From positions 1 through 6,676 of the forward strand of contig WQTQ01000091.1 in the NCBI GenBank assembly GCA_009786175.1: a DNA stretch of 6,676 bases, read 5' to 3'. A program made the translations under genes and the position numbers. The stretch comes from Bacillota bacterium. Its GTDB lineage: Bacteria > Bacillota_A > Clostridia > Lachnospirales > WQUN01. The notes under the pieces are model-generated. The model saw nothing but the letters and a program-made list of their open reading frames with translations, was not told where the DNA came from and ran no database searches. Below, piece by piece: positions 1 to 6,107 of the stretch. Each line of letters opens with the position of its first letter. Within the stretch, counting starts at the first letter, position 1.

Positions 1-2
1 CA

Positions 3-2531
3 GCAACATGGGATGACGCCATGGCAGCAGACGTAATCGTAGACCTACCAACCGTAATGCCATCTACAGTAGTAAGAGCCACGGCAGTATGGGGTAACGA
101 CAGAGGTGAAATAGGAGTACCAAACGAACGTATTCCAGAAGTAGATCTTGACAGAGATGGCGATAACAACTGGGTAGTAACACTTCCTGGTGAAGAAGAC
201 CCACTAGATATCGACGTTGACACCAACGAAGATGGCGACTACGTTATCACAATTACTCCACCGGAAGGCGGCTACTTCGATGATGACACAATCGTTAATT
301 TGATACCTGACGATTACGAAATCGTAGAAGGCCCAACATTAAACGATGATGGCACAATTACAGTTGTTGTAAGGCCTATACCACAACAACCGGATCGCAT
401 CCCAGAAGTAGATCTTGACAGAGATGGCGATAACAACTGGGTAGTAACACTTCCTGGTGAAGATGACCCACTAGACATTGATGTTGACACCAACGAAGAT
501 GGCGACTACGTTATCACAATTACTCCACCGGAAGGCGGCTACTTTGATGACGACACAGTAGTTAACTTGATACCTGACGAGTATGAGATCGTAGATGGTC
601 CAACATTAAACGATGATGGCACAATAACAGTTGTTGTAAGACCTCATGAAAGATTCTATTTAGTACGTCATGTTCTGCAATTCCCAAGTGGTATTCGTAC
701 GACTCCGGAAATAACAGACAGAATTCCTGCAAGATTACGTTTAGAATTGGAAGCACTGTTTGCTTCCGAACAACAACCTCATGTACCACCGGTTGATGAA
801 GTAATTGATGCAGAATATCCATCAGATGATGAAGACGACGCAACCGACACAGAATATCCGTCAGATGATGAAGACGACGCAACCGACACAGAACACCCAT
901 CAGATGATGAAGACAACGCAACCGACACAGAATATCCGTCAGATGATGAAGACAACGCAACCGATACAGAATACCCATCAGATGATGAAGACAACGCAAC
1001 CGACACAGAATACCCATCAGATGATGAAGATAACGCAACCGACACAGAATACCCATCAGATGATGAAGATAACGCAACCGACACAGAATACTTTGCTGCA
1101 CTTTCAGCATCAAGCAGACTGTTCCTAGGTTCAGCAATATCTGCAATACTTGGTTTCGAAGTTGAGTGGCCGGAAATTGCACCTATGATGTCAGCGGAAC
1201 TACAAGCATGGATAACTGCTCTTCTAGCTCATGAAGATGTTGTTGCATCAAGAAATTATATCTTGAATAAATTTGCACCATATGGGGTAGAATGGCCGTT
1301 TACATGCGATGACAGTCCTATCAAAACTGAAGTTGACGGAAACATTCTATACAAAGTCTACGTTCTACAACGTTGTCCGGAATATAGATTTGTGTACTTC
1401 GATTTGAATAATGGAACAGGTATTGCACCTGAGGACAGAATTCAAAGAGTGCCTGTAGGAGGTACTGCAACAAGACCTACTACAAACCCAACACGTGCAG
1501 GTTTCGACTTTGCCGGATGGGAATGTCCACAAACAGGCGAATTGTTCGACTTTAGCACACCAATTTACGAAGATCGTATATTGCGTGCCCGTTGGACAAT
1601 AAGATATACACCGCAACCGCCACCACAACCACCAACACCACCACAACCTCCGGTACCTCCGCAGCCACCAACACCACAGCCACCAACAGAACCGGATGGC
1701 ATACCTTGGACACCTCGTCAACCGACCGTATTACTACCCGGGTACCCAACCGACGAACCAACAGAGGAACCAACTGAGTACCCAACCGACGAACCAACAG
1801 AGGATCCACCTACTTTCGAGCCTGCTTTAACACACTACGCATTTATCATCGGATTCTCGGATGGCACAGTTCGTCCGCATGCAAATATGACACGTGCAGA
1901 AGCAGCAACAATCTTCTTCCGACTAATTTCAGACCAGCATCGTGCAAGAATTTGGTCACAGACAAATTCCTTTGCCGATGTTACTCCGGAAAGATGGTTT
2001 AACAACCCAATCTCTTCGATGGAACGTGGCGGATTGTTTAGAGGTATACCTTTGGGCAGCTACTTTAACCCAAATCAAGCTATAACTCGTGCAGAATTTG
2101 CAGCAATGGTAGTTAACTTCCTGGGACTTGGTAATGCGACCTTTACTGGAAACAACGCGTTTACAGACATCAACGGTCACTGGGCAAGCAATGTAATTAA
2201 CTTGGCATATCAGCAAAGTTGGATACGTGGCTTTGGCGACGGTACCTTCAGACCGGATCAAGCAATTACCAGAGCGGAAGTAGTAGCACTTGTAAACCGT
2301 GCGCTAAACCGTGTTCCGGAATTCCCATCAGACTTATTAGATGGCATGGTCAGATTCGTGGACAATGCAAATCCAAATGCTTGGTACTTCTTATACATTC
2401 AAGAAGCTGCTAACTCTCACTACCATGTGATGAAAGCTGATGGAATCCACGAGACATGGACTCAATTGATTACACCAAGAAATTGGCGTGCTCTTGAAAG
2501 ACCATACTCTCAACCGCACCACATTCATTAA
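3..2531 (+). CDS. SLH-domain, repeat-rich acidic cell-surface protein (5' partial)
   Basis: This encodes the C-terminal part of a modular wall-attached surface protein. The frame is open to the left edge, and the first ATG (21) has no ribosome binding site before it, so the start lies outside the window. Counting from that ATG (836 residues): two 83-residue acidic modules (37-119, 126-208) with DxDxDG-like stretches that might bind calcium; seven 13-residue acidic repeats (265-355); an unrecognised part (356-455); an InlB B/Listeria-Bacteroides-type repeat (about 456-525, with FDLNNGTG and AGFDFAGW); a Pro-Gln-rich and then Pro-Thr-Glu-rich spacer (530-598); three SLH repeats (about 605-636, 651-703, 713-763), each with a TRAE motif; and a 70-residue tail. 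SLH domains usually bind pyruvylated secondary wall polymer. The first SLH lacks its FxDVxxHWA half. The gene converges on sipL across a shared terminator. The SLH assignment is firm; any adhesive or structural role is inference. Confidence 0.9.
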   Translation, partial: ATWDDAMAADVIVDLPTVMPSTVVRATAVWGNDRGEIGVPNERIPEVDLDRDGDNNWVVTLPGEEDPLDIDVDTNEDGDYVITITPPEGGYFDDDTIVNLIPDDYEIVEGPTLNDDGTITVVVRPIPQQPDRIPEVDLDRDGDNNWVVTLPGEDDPLDIDVDTNEDGDYVITITPPEGGYFDDDTVVNLIPDEYEIVDGPTLNDDGTITVVVRPHERFYLVRHVLQFPSGIRTTPEITDRIPARLRLELEALFASEQQPHVPPVDEVIDAEYPSDDEDDATDTEYPSDDEDDATDTEHPSDDEDNATDTEYPSDDEDNATDTEYPSDDEDNATDTEYPSDDEDNATDTEYPSDDEDNATDTEYFAALSASSRLFLGSAISAILGFEVEWPEIAPMMSAELQAWITALLAHEDVVASRNYILNKFAPYGVEWPFTCDDSPIKTEVDGNILYKVYVLQRCPEYRFVYFDLNNGTGIAPEDRIQRVPVGGTATRPTTNPTRAGFDFAGWECPQTGELFDFSTPIYEDRILRARWTIRYTPQPPPQPPTPPQPPVPPQPPTPQPPTEPDGIPWTPRQPTVLLPGYPTDEPTEEPTEYPTDEPTEDPPTFEPALTHYAFIIGFSDGTVRPHANMTRAEAATIFFRLISDQHRARIWSQTNSFADVTPERWFNNPISSMERGGLFRGIPLGSYFNPNQAITRAEFAAMVVNFLGLGNATFTGNNAFTDINGHWASNVINLAYQQSWIRGFGDGTFRPDQAITRAEVVALVNRALNRVPEFPSDLLDGMVRFVDNANPNAWYFLYIQEAANSHYHVMKADGIHETWTQLITPRNWRALERPYSQPHHIH
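129..644 (+). repeat. Two near-identical 83-residue coding modules, 267-bp period
   Basis: The modules span 129-377 and 396-644, separated by an 18-nt linker coding for IPQQPD. They differ at only 4 of 83 residues, all conservative (E/D, I/V, D/E, E/D), plus a small number of silent changes. Each begins RIPEVDLDRDGDNNW and ends TITVVVRP. The near-identity in DNA indicates a recent in-frame duplication or ongoing gene conversion. More copies may lie beyond the left edge. I do not recognise the family; alternating hydrophobic and acidic residues suggest a beta-sandwich-like surface module. Confidence 0.95.
813..1085 (+). repeat. Seven tandem 39-bp coding repeats (acidic 13-residue unit)
   Basis: Seven head-to-tail copies of a unit read as EYPSDDED(D/N)ATDT, with one EH variant in copy 3; a further EY follows before the sequence diverges. 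The two codons after GAA change along the array: GAC GAC in copies 1-2, GAC AAC in copies 3-5, GAT AAC in copies 6-7, and copies 6 and 7 are identical. This fits stepwise expansion. Because 39 is a multiple of three, gain or loss of copies keeps the frame, so length could vary between strains. The highly charged stretch probably acts as an extended spacer, possibly a calcium-binding one. Confidence 0.95.
1608..1814 (+). repeat. Pro-Gln-rich and Pro-Thr-Glu-rich wall-spanning spacer
   Basis: The first part codes for a run of PQPP and PTPP-type motifs (about residues 530-556). After a short link follow two 36-bp units, 1743-1778 and 1779-1814, reading YPTDEPTEEPTE and YPTDEPTEDPPT. Such low-complexity proline-rich stretches often link exported domains to a wall-anchoring region, and here the spacer leads directly into the SLH repeats. 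Confidence 0.85.
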
Positions 2532-2545
2532 ACTTTGTAACCAGA

Positions 2546-2575
2546 CTGTCTGCCCGGTGACGATTGGGTAAACAG
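2546..2575. other. Imperfect hairpin resembling the adjacent terminator
   Basis: The arms 2546-2555 (CTGTCTGCCC) and 2566-2575 (GGGTAAACAG) pair with one mismatch and one G-U pair around a 10-nt loop, GGTGACGATT. No U tract follows on the plus strand. The terminator hairpin just downstream has the loop GGGTGACGATCG, so GGTGACGAT is common to both, suggesting that this is a decayed duplicate of the terminator. It may also stabilise the 3' end of the SLH mRNA. Confidence 0.5.
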
Positions 2576-2584
2576 AAAATAAAG

Positions 2585-2625
2585 AAACCGCCTGCCGGGT
2601 GACGATCGGGCAGGCGGTTTTTTTT
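2585..2625. terminator. Bidirectional Rho-independent terminator between SLH gene and sipL
   Basis: A perfect 12-bp stem, AAACCGCCTGCC (2585-2596) with GGCAGGCGGTTT (2609-2620), closes a 12-nt loop. On the plus strand the right arm runs into eight consecutive T (2618-2625), ending the SLH transcript 54-94 nt after its stop codon. On the minus strand the hairpin is followed by a T-rich stretch (TTTCTTTATTTTC), and the sipL stop codon lies only about 10 nt before it, so it can serve both convergent genes. Confidence 0.9.
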
Positions 2626-2635
2626 ATTTGGTTTT

Positions 2636-4198
2636 TTATCCTCTTTTCAACATCAGCAATTTTTGTCCCGGTGTTATTTTCCCGCTGTTTTCAAGCTCAT
2701 TTATTTCAACAAGTTCATCCAGTGAAGTGTTGTATTTTTTTGCAATTTTCCATAGGTTATCGCCGTGTTGGACGATGTATACCGTCATGCTTGGTTGGTT
2801 AGCTAACATTTCCGGGTCGGACTCTGTTACACTTACGTCGCAAATTATGTTTGTTTCCACTATTTTTACTATCTGGGTACTGAATGTAAGCTGGAAGCGA
2901 ATTTCTGTTTCCCTTGGGCTTAGCATATTAAAAGTCACATGGTCAACGGATGTATCTACATTTACGTTCATGCCCGGTGACGCGCCTTTAGCCTCTATTA
3001 CCTGCCGGTAAGGAATAACTGTGCGGTAGCCGGATAATGGCGTTGCGTCGCTTTCCGCTACATATAGAATATCTGTATTTATCGCGCCCTCTACGATGAT
3101 TTTGTCTTCGATTACTCTTACTTCATCTAAGTGGACTTGCCCTTTTACCCGGAATATTTGCAGCATATCCGCAGAATTTTCCCCAAGTGAAACGACTTCT
3201 TTTACAGGAGTTTGGTTTCGGTTTATACATACCAGCTGCGGATAACGTACTGCAGATGTTGTAAAGTGCAGCTGACGGTTTATGCAATAAGCATCTTCCA
3301 AGATGGGTAGTGTTTCTGTGCTGTAGACTTTTATTTCTACCCCCACAGAAACTTCCACTTCCAGCACCCGGTCTTCACCGTCATCGTCCGGACGGATAGT
3401 AACATGTTGGTCCAGTATCTGCAGATGTACGTCTGCCAGCATGTTTTCCCTTGCACCGGAAATATCTATCGGGCCGTTAAAAGGCAGCTCCGATTCCAAA
3501 AATTCTACAAGACTGTCTTCGGTGTCGCCGCGGTATAGCGTAGTTAACAAAAGTTCGCCGGTAAGGTTTATCATGCCGTTTGACAGGCGGATGTCGCGGT
3601 TAGAAATATTTGCTGTCGCTTGCAGTATCTCACGCAGATTAGGCTTTGCTGTAGGCAAAGAAATTTGGCCTTTAACATGGAAACGGTCTATTCTGTGTTC
3701 AATTGTGCGGTTTATGCTTAAATTGGTCTTAAGCAGCTGATTTTCCGGTATGTCATTAATATGTACAACCATTTCGTGGGCATCATTGCGCTCGGCTGTT
3801 ACTGTTATGTTTATAACAGCGCGATAGTTTACTTTGCGGTCATTAACCACGCGGTAATCAATATTAATAATCTCTGCTTTTGTACGCACCCACATGTCCT
3901 TATTTACGCCTTCCAGGTTTATGAAGTCGTCTATACCGCGGCTAAGCTGGATAGATTGGACAGACTTATTCACCTCTTTTGCTATGTACAACACCGAAAT
4001 GTTTAAATGCCCTACGTAATTTACTCTGTCTGTTCCGGCTTCTGTGCGGTTGATAATAATCTTTTCTTCTGTTTGTAATAAAAGTGCCATGTCGGGCTTT
4101 ATATCCGGAACAATAAGATCGCCTTCCAACATGATTTGAACTTCTTCAGTACCCACAGATTGGTCTAAAAATACTTGTTCTTTTACGAGCTCAGCCAT
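2636..4198 (-). CDS. sipL: SipL-like spore coat morphogenesis protein (SPOCS/DUF3794 + LysM)
   Basis: The 520-residue product resembles SipL, the clostridial coat protein that binds the SpoIVA ATPase on the mother-cell side of the forespore and is needed to localise the coat. No signal peptide is visible, fitting a cytosolic mother-cell protein. Three related SPOCS/DUF3794-type segments can be seen around residues 24-72 (GDLIVPDIKPDM), 174-224 (VKGQISLPTAKP) and 348-380 (VKGQVHLDEV). A textbook LysM lies at 473-518 (YIVQHGDNLWKIAKKYN to ITPGQKL). Length and domain order match C. difficile SipL as I recall it. The ATG is set by AAGGAGG five nt upstream. veg lies directly upstream, an adjacency known from clostridia. 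A terminator separates the two, and a sigma-E-like promoter precedes sipL. Other DUF3794 LysM proteins exist, so the symbol is by architecture and context. Confidence 0.88.
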   Translation of the reverse strand: MAELVKEQVFLDQSVGTEEVQIMLEGDLIVPDIKPDMALLLQTEEKIIINRTEAGTDRVNYVGHLNISVLYIAKEVNKSVQSIQLSRGIDDFINLEGVNKDMWVRTKAEIINIDYRVVNDRKVNYRAVINITVTAERNDAHEMVVHINDIPENQLLKTNLSINRTIEHRIDRFHVKGQISLPTAKPNLREILQATANISNRDIRLSNGMINLTGELLLTTLYRGDTEDSLVEFLESELPFNGPIDISGARENMLADVHLQILDQHVTIRPDDDGEDRVLEVEVSVGVEIKVYSTETLPILEDAYCINRQLHFTTSAVRYPQLVCINRNQTPVKEVVSLGENSADMLQIFRVKGQVHLDEVRVIEDKIIVEGAINTDILYVAESDATPLSGYRTVIPYRQVIEAKGASPGMNVNVDTSVDHVTFNMLSPRETEIRFQLTFSTQIVKIVETNIICDVSVTESDPEMLANQPSMTVYIVQHGDNLWKIAKKYNTSLDELVEINELENSGKITPGQKLLMLKRG

Positions 4199-4226
4199 AA
4201 TAACCTCCTTATCATCTTGGCGGAAT

Positions 4227-4273
4227 AAAAAAAGTCTCCGTCCACTATGTCCTTTGACATTGTATGACGGAGA
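4227..4273 (-). terminator. Rho-independent terminator downstream of veg
   Basis: Read on the minus strand, an 8-bp outer stem (4273-4266 with 4242-4235, TCTCCGTC/GACGGAGA) and a 5-bp inner stem (4260-4256 with 4251-4247), separated by a small internal loop, close a 4-nt loop. One nt later come seven U (4233-4227). It starts about 29 nt after the veg stop codon and should separate veg from sipL. Confidence 0.85.
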
Positions 4274-4286
4274 GTTGTAATTTATA
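4259..4286 (-). promoter_or_regulatory. Sigma-E-like promoter for sipL
   Basis: Read on the minus strand, CATACAAT (4266-4259) matches the sigma-E -10 consensus CATACAnT in full. Twelve nt upstream is TATAAATT (4286-4279), an approximate -35. Transcription would begin near 4252, about 55 nt before the sipL ATG. SipL is made under sigma-E in C. difficile, which fits. The element lies inside the hairpin of the veg terminator. Confidence 0.6.
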
Positions 4287-4301
4287 CATAAAATATGTTA
4301 A

Positions 4302-4556
4302 CTATGCGGGAGTTTCTTCACAAAGAGTAATTTCGACTGTATTAGTGAGAACATCTGTGTAGCTGAATGATAAATTGCGCACGGGACTAGACCCTCCACT
4401 TAGTTGGACAGTGAATATGCTGGGATATACATTGGATACTATACCACGGCTTATTACAGATTTATGCCGTCCTTTATTTGTCTCCAACTGGACTGTGCTG
4501 CCGATAATTCTTTGAATATCGTTCCTTACTTGGGATACATCTGTTCTATCAAACAA
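4302..4556 (-). CDS. veg: Veg family protein (DUF1021)
   Basis: The product matches the small Veg family. It shows TNKGRHKSVISRGIVSNVYPSIF followed by SFSYTDVLTNTVEITL in condensed form: the G-R-x-K, YPSIF and SYTDVLT core motifs of B. subtilis Veg. Veg is linked to biofilm-matrix gene expression and, in bacilli, to spore outgrowth; its biochemical activity is unclear. I place the start at TTG 4556, giving 84 residues, close to the 86 of B. subtilis. AGAGGTG lies six nt upstream, and a promoter at 4641-4669 would start the mRNA near 4634. The frame stays open to a GTG at 4652, abutting the upstream TAA, but that GTG has no ribosome binding site and would lie upstream of the predicted mRNA start. 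No ATG precedes the conserved core. Family call is firm, start is moderate. Confidence 0.88.
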   Translation of the reverse strand: MFDRTDVSQVRNDIQRIIGSTVQLETNKGRHKSVISRGIVSNVYPSIFTVQLSGGSSPVRNLSFSYTDVLTNTVEITLCEETPA

Positions 4557-4562
4557 AAGCTT

Positions 4563-4569
4563 CACCTCT
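4563..4569 (-). promoter_or_regulatory. Ribosome binding site fixing a TTG start for veg
   Basis: AGAGGTG on the minus strand ends six nt (AAGCTT) before TTG 4556-4554. It supports the short 84-residue Veg over the 116-residue reading from GTG 4652. The GTG within the motif itself (4565-4563) is in frame but has no binding site of its own. Confidence 0.6.
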
Positions 4570-4640
4570 TCTAAAATAGTTTGGTTAGCCGCCCTTTTTG
4601 TCAGAACCCCCCTTTCCGGAAGTAAAATTAAACCAAGTAA

Positions 4641-4669
4641 ACTATAACACACTTATGGTAAATAAGCAA
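4641..4669 (-). promoter_or_regulatory. Sigma-A-like promoter for veg
   Basis: On the minus strand TTGCTT (4669-4664), a 17-nt spacer and TATAGT (4646-4641) form a plausible vegetative promoter (3/6 and 5/6 consensus matches). The -35 lies inside the last codons of the upstream gene. The mRNA would begin near 4634, leaving a leader of about 78 nt before the TTG start. Confidence 0.55.
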
Positions 4670-5693
4670 GGATGATAATATTACCAAAAGAATCTATATT
4701 ATATACCGATAGTGGTAGAATTTGCTCAAAAAATGTGATTGGCACATAAGTGCGGCCATCTCTTAGGTACGGTGCCGCCTCTAAAGAACGTACAACATCC
4801 GGTGATGTGTGGTATTGGTTAATGCCCACCTGCATCCATGCCACTAAGTGAGGATTGTCTTCGTCACGTATATTCTGTATTTCTACCCTGCCGTTTTCCC
4901 ACCTGGCTCTATATCCACTAAGCGATTCAAAGGCAATGTGCAAAGGAACCATTATCAAACCATAGGTATGCCGAGTTGGAAGAAGCTGAAACTCGAATAT
5001 ATTCACGCTTTGTATGCTGTCTTTTAAAAGTTCAAGTTCATAAACCCCGCTTACCATAGAGGAAAGTTGGAATTCATCAAAAAGAATTGTTATGCTGTGG
5101 TCGGTTACAATAAACGGCTGATTTTCTAAAGCAATAGACGGGGCCGCATAGTAATTCTCCGGCGAACGGCGCATCCTGGTCATAAGCATAATGTTTACAA
5201 GAGGAGTAATGTCTGCATGGGGACCTATGTTATAACGCATAGAGTCTCTTATTGTAAGAAACCTTCCGGTATTCGGGCAGAAGTTTACACTGCGTACAAG
5301 GGTACGCGAAATAACAGAGGATATTTCGGCACGCAGTAAAATAGAAACCATATTTGATGTAGGGTAGATCTCGTAAACAAAAGTTATTGACCTTGCGCGG
5401 GAACGCCTTGCTTCGTTAATTAAATCCGCAACAATATTGTCTATGCGCTCGTTAATTAATTGATAGTTGTCACCAAATGAAGGCATTACCATGGGAACAC
5501 TGCCGTGAATGTTTAACCCCAGCTGCCTTAGTGGAAGTTCGTCTCTGGAAAACCAATTGTTTTCTGTATTGCTTTGCGCACCACGAAGTGTATGGAGCGA
5601 GTTATTTGTATTAGCGAATGCCGTAATAGGGGAAACAGCTATACAGAGCACAAGGATAATAAAAATCATCTTCCTTTTTGCCGCTTGTTCCAA
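4653..5693 (-). CDS. Secreted DUF3298 / copper amine oxidase N-type domain protein
   Basis: From TTG 5693 the product is 346 residues. It has a signal peptide: KRK at 6-8, a hydrophobic stretch at 9-24, and likely cleavage after AFA (27). Residues about 64-219 resemble the DUF4163/DUF3298 fold of RsiV and the PdaC N-terminus, with a beta-rich pattern, an N-T-G-R-F-L-T turn, and a closing ITILFDEFQLSSMVSGVYELE. Residues about 243-343 resemble the copper amine oxidase N-terminal (stalk) domain, in two parts: VPLHIAFESLSGYRARWENGRVEI, seen here as VPLxxAFESLxGY, and DGRTYVPITFFEQILPL, seen as GRTYVP. This domain is common in clostridial surface proteins and does not imply oxidase activity. RsiV's DUF3298 region binds lysozyme; whether this one does is unknown. 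Its TAA abuts the region carrying the veg promoter. GTG 5702 overlaps the ribosome binding site, so TTG is preferred. Confidence 0.75.
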   Translation of the reverse strand: MEQAAKRKMIFIILVLCIAVSPITAFANTNNSLHTLRGAQSNTENNWFSRDELPLRQLGLNIHGSVPMVMPSFGDNYQLINERIDNIVADLINEARRSRARSITFVYEIYPTSNMVSILLRAEISSVISRTLVRSVNFCPNTGRFLTIRDSMRYNIGPHADITPLVNIMLMTRMRRSPENYYAAPSIALENQPFIVTDHSITILFDEFQLSSMVSGVYELELLKDSIQSVNIFEFQLLPTRHTYGLIMVPLHIAFESLSGYRARWENGRVEIQNIRDEDNPHLVAWMQVGINQYHTSPDVVRSLEAAPYLRDGRTYVPITFFEQILPLSVYNIDSFGNIIILAYLP

Positions 5694-5699
5694 GACATT

Positions 5700-5706
5700 C
5701 ACCTCC
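5700..5706 (-). promoter_or_regulatory. Ribosome binding site fixing a TTG start for the DUF3298 gene
   Basis: GGAGGTG on the minus strand ends six nt (AATGTC) before TTG 5693-5691. The longer reading would start at the GTG that forms part of this motif, which leaves no spacing. The in-frame ATG eight codons further in directly abuts GGAAG and is less likely. Confidence 0.6.
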
Positions 5707-5830
5707 GTCTCTTTTATGTCTCATATTTAACCACCAGAACCGTGCGAATGCAATTACAAATGCGTTACACTTTAACAATAATTTAGTAACATTTCTTAGC
5801 TGCCAATAACCCCAATCTATCATATGTTGT

Positions 5831-5857
5831 ATGGTATGTAAACTGCCCGGAATATAC
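5831..5857 (-). promoter_or_regulatory. Possible sigma-E-like promoter for the DUF3298 gene
   Basis: On the minus strand GTATATT (5857-5851), 12 nt, then CATACCAT (5838-5831). This has the same spacing as the sipL element and matches seven of eight positions of CATACAnT. It would give a leader of about 130 nt. The surrounding DNA is AT-rich, so a chance match is possible. Confidence 0.35.
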
Positions 5858-5911
5858 CTTCGGATGTATATGCGGATATATGTTTTTGTATACAACAATT
5901 AGTAATATTGC

Positions 5912-5953
5912 TACCCCCTGATATCACATTCGCCGCTGTGATATCAGGGGGTA
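5912..5953. repeat. Perfect 17-bp inverted repeat with 8-nt spacer
   Basis: The left arm TACCCCCTGATATCACA (5912-5928) is the exact reverse complement of 5937-5953, around the spacer TTCGCCGC. Each arm contains the self-palindrome TGATATCA (5919-5926, 5939-5946), and these two are spaced 20 bp apart, about two helical turns. Neither flank has a strong U tract and no neighbouring gene points into it, so it does not look like an ordinary terminator. It could be an operator, an RNA hairpin in a long leader of the plus-strand gene, or a small dispersed repeat. Confidence 0.9.
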
Positions 5954-6107
5954 ATTATGTGTCTCCTGCTGTTGGATATAAAGCACACTTATGCGTGCAT
6001 TTCATAAAGAGCAAGTTTCCAGAGCATGAAAATATTACTAAAATTCGAGAATAAATTTAGAGGAACAAGGAAAAATTAAGAAAAAAAACAGAAAGCACTT
6101 GCTTTAT

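Noticed and set aside
562..1182. Long minus-strand frames across the 39-bp repeats (562-1182, 779-1084) and a second plus-strand frame (805-1128)
   Set aside because: The period is a multiple of three, so any frame free of stops in one unit stays open through all seven. Their products are low-complexity and lie opposite or within the well-supported SLH gene.
1365..1809. Minus-strand and alternative plus-strand frames across the proline-rich spacer
   Set aside because: They are Trp/Val- or Thr-rich products forced by the CCA/CCG repeat composition and have no recognisable domain.
2971..2982. TGCCCGGTGACG in sipL, identical to 12 nt of the hairpin at 2551-2562
   Set aside because: It encodes part of the SPGM stretch of SipL in frame, and one 12-nt match in a window this size is expected by chance.
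2599..3011. Plus-strand frames of 67 and 127 codons near the 3' end of sipL
   Set aside because: They overlap the terminator and the conserved LysM coding sequence in antisense. The hydrophobic product has no family resemblance.
5851..5870. A small stem around TTCG (ATATACC-TTCG-GATGTATAT)
   Set aside because: The stem is short and needs a two-nt bulge; AT-rich DNA here produces many such foldings and nothing marks it as functional.
5611..5898. A 95-codon minus-strand frame overlapping the start of the DUF3298 gene
   Set aside because: It overlaps the signal-peptide coding region in another frame, has no convincing binding site, and its Tyr/Ile/Arg-rich start reflects AT-rich intergenic DNA.
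5983..5998. Short GCACAC/GCGTGC inverted repeat with a TTAT loop
   Set aside because: Only six pairs with one mismatch, no U tract and no relation to a gene start or end.
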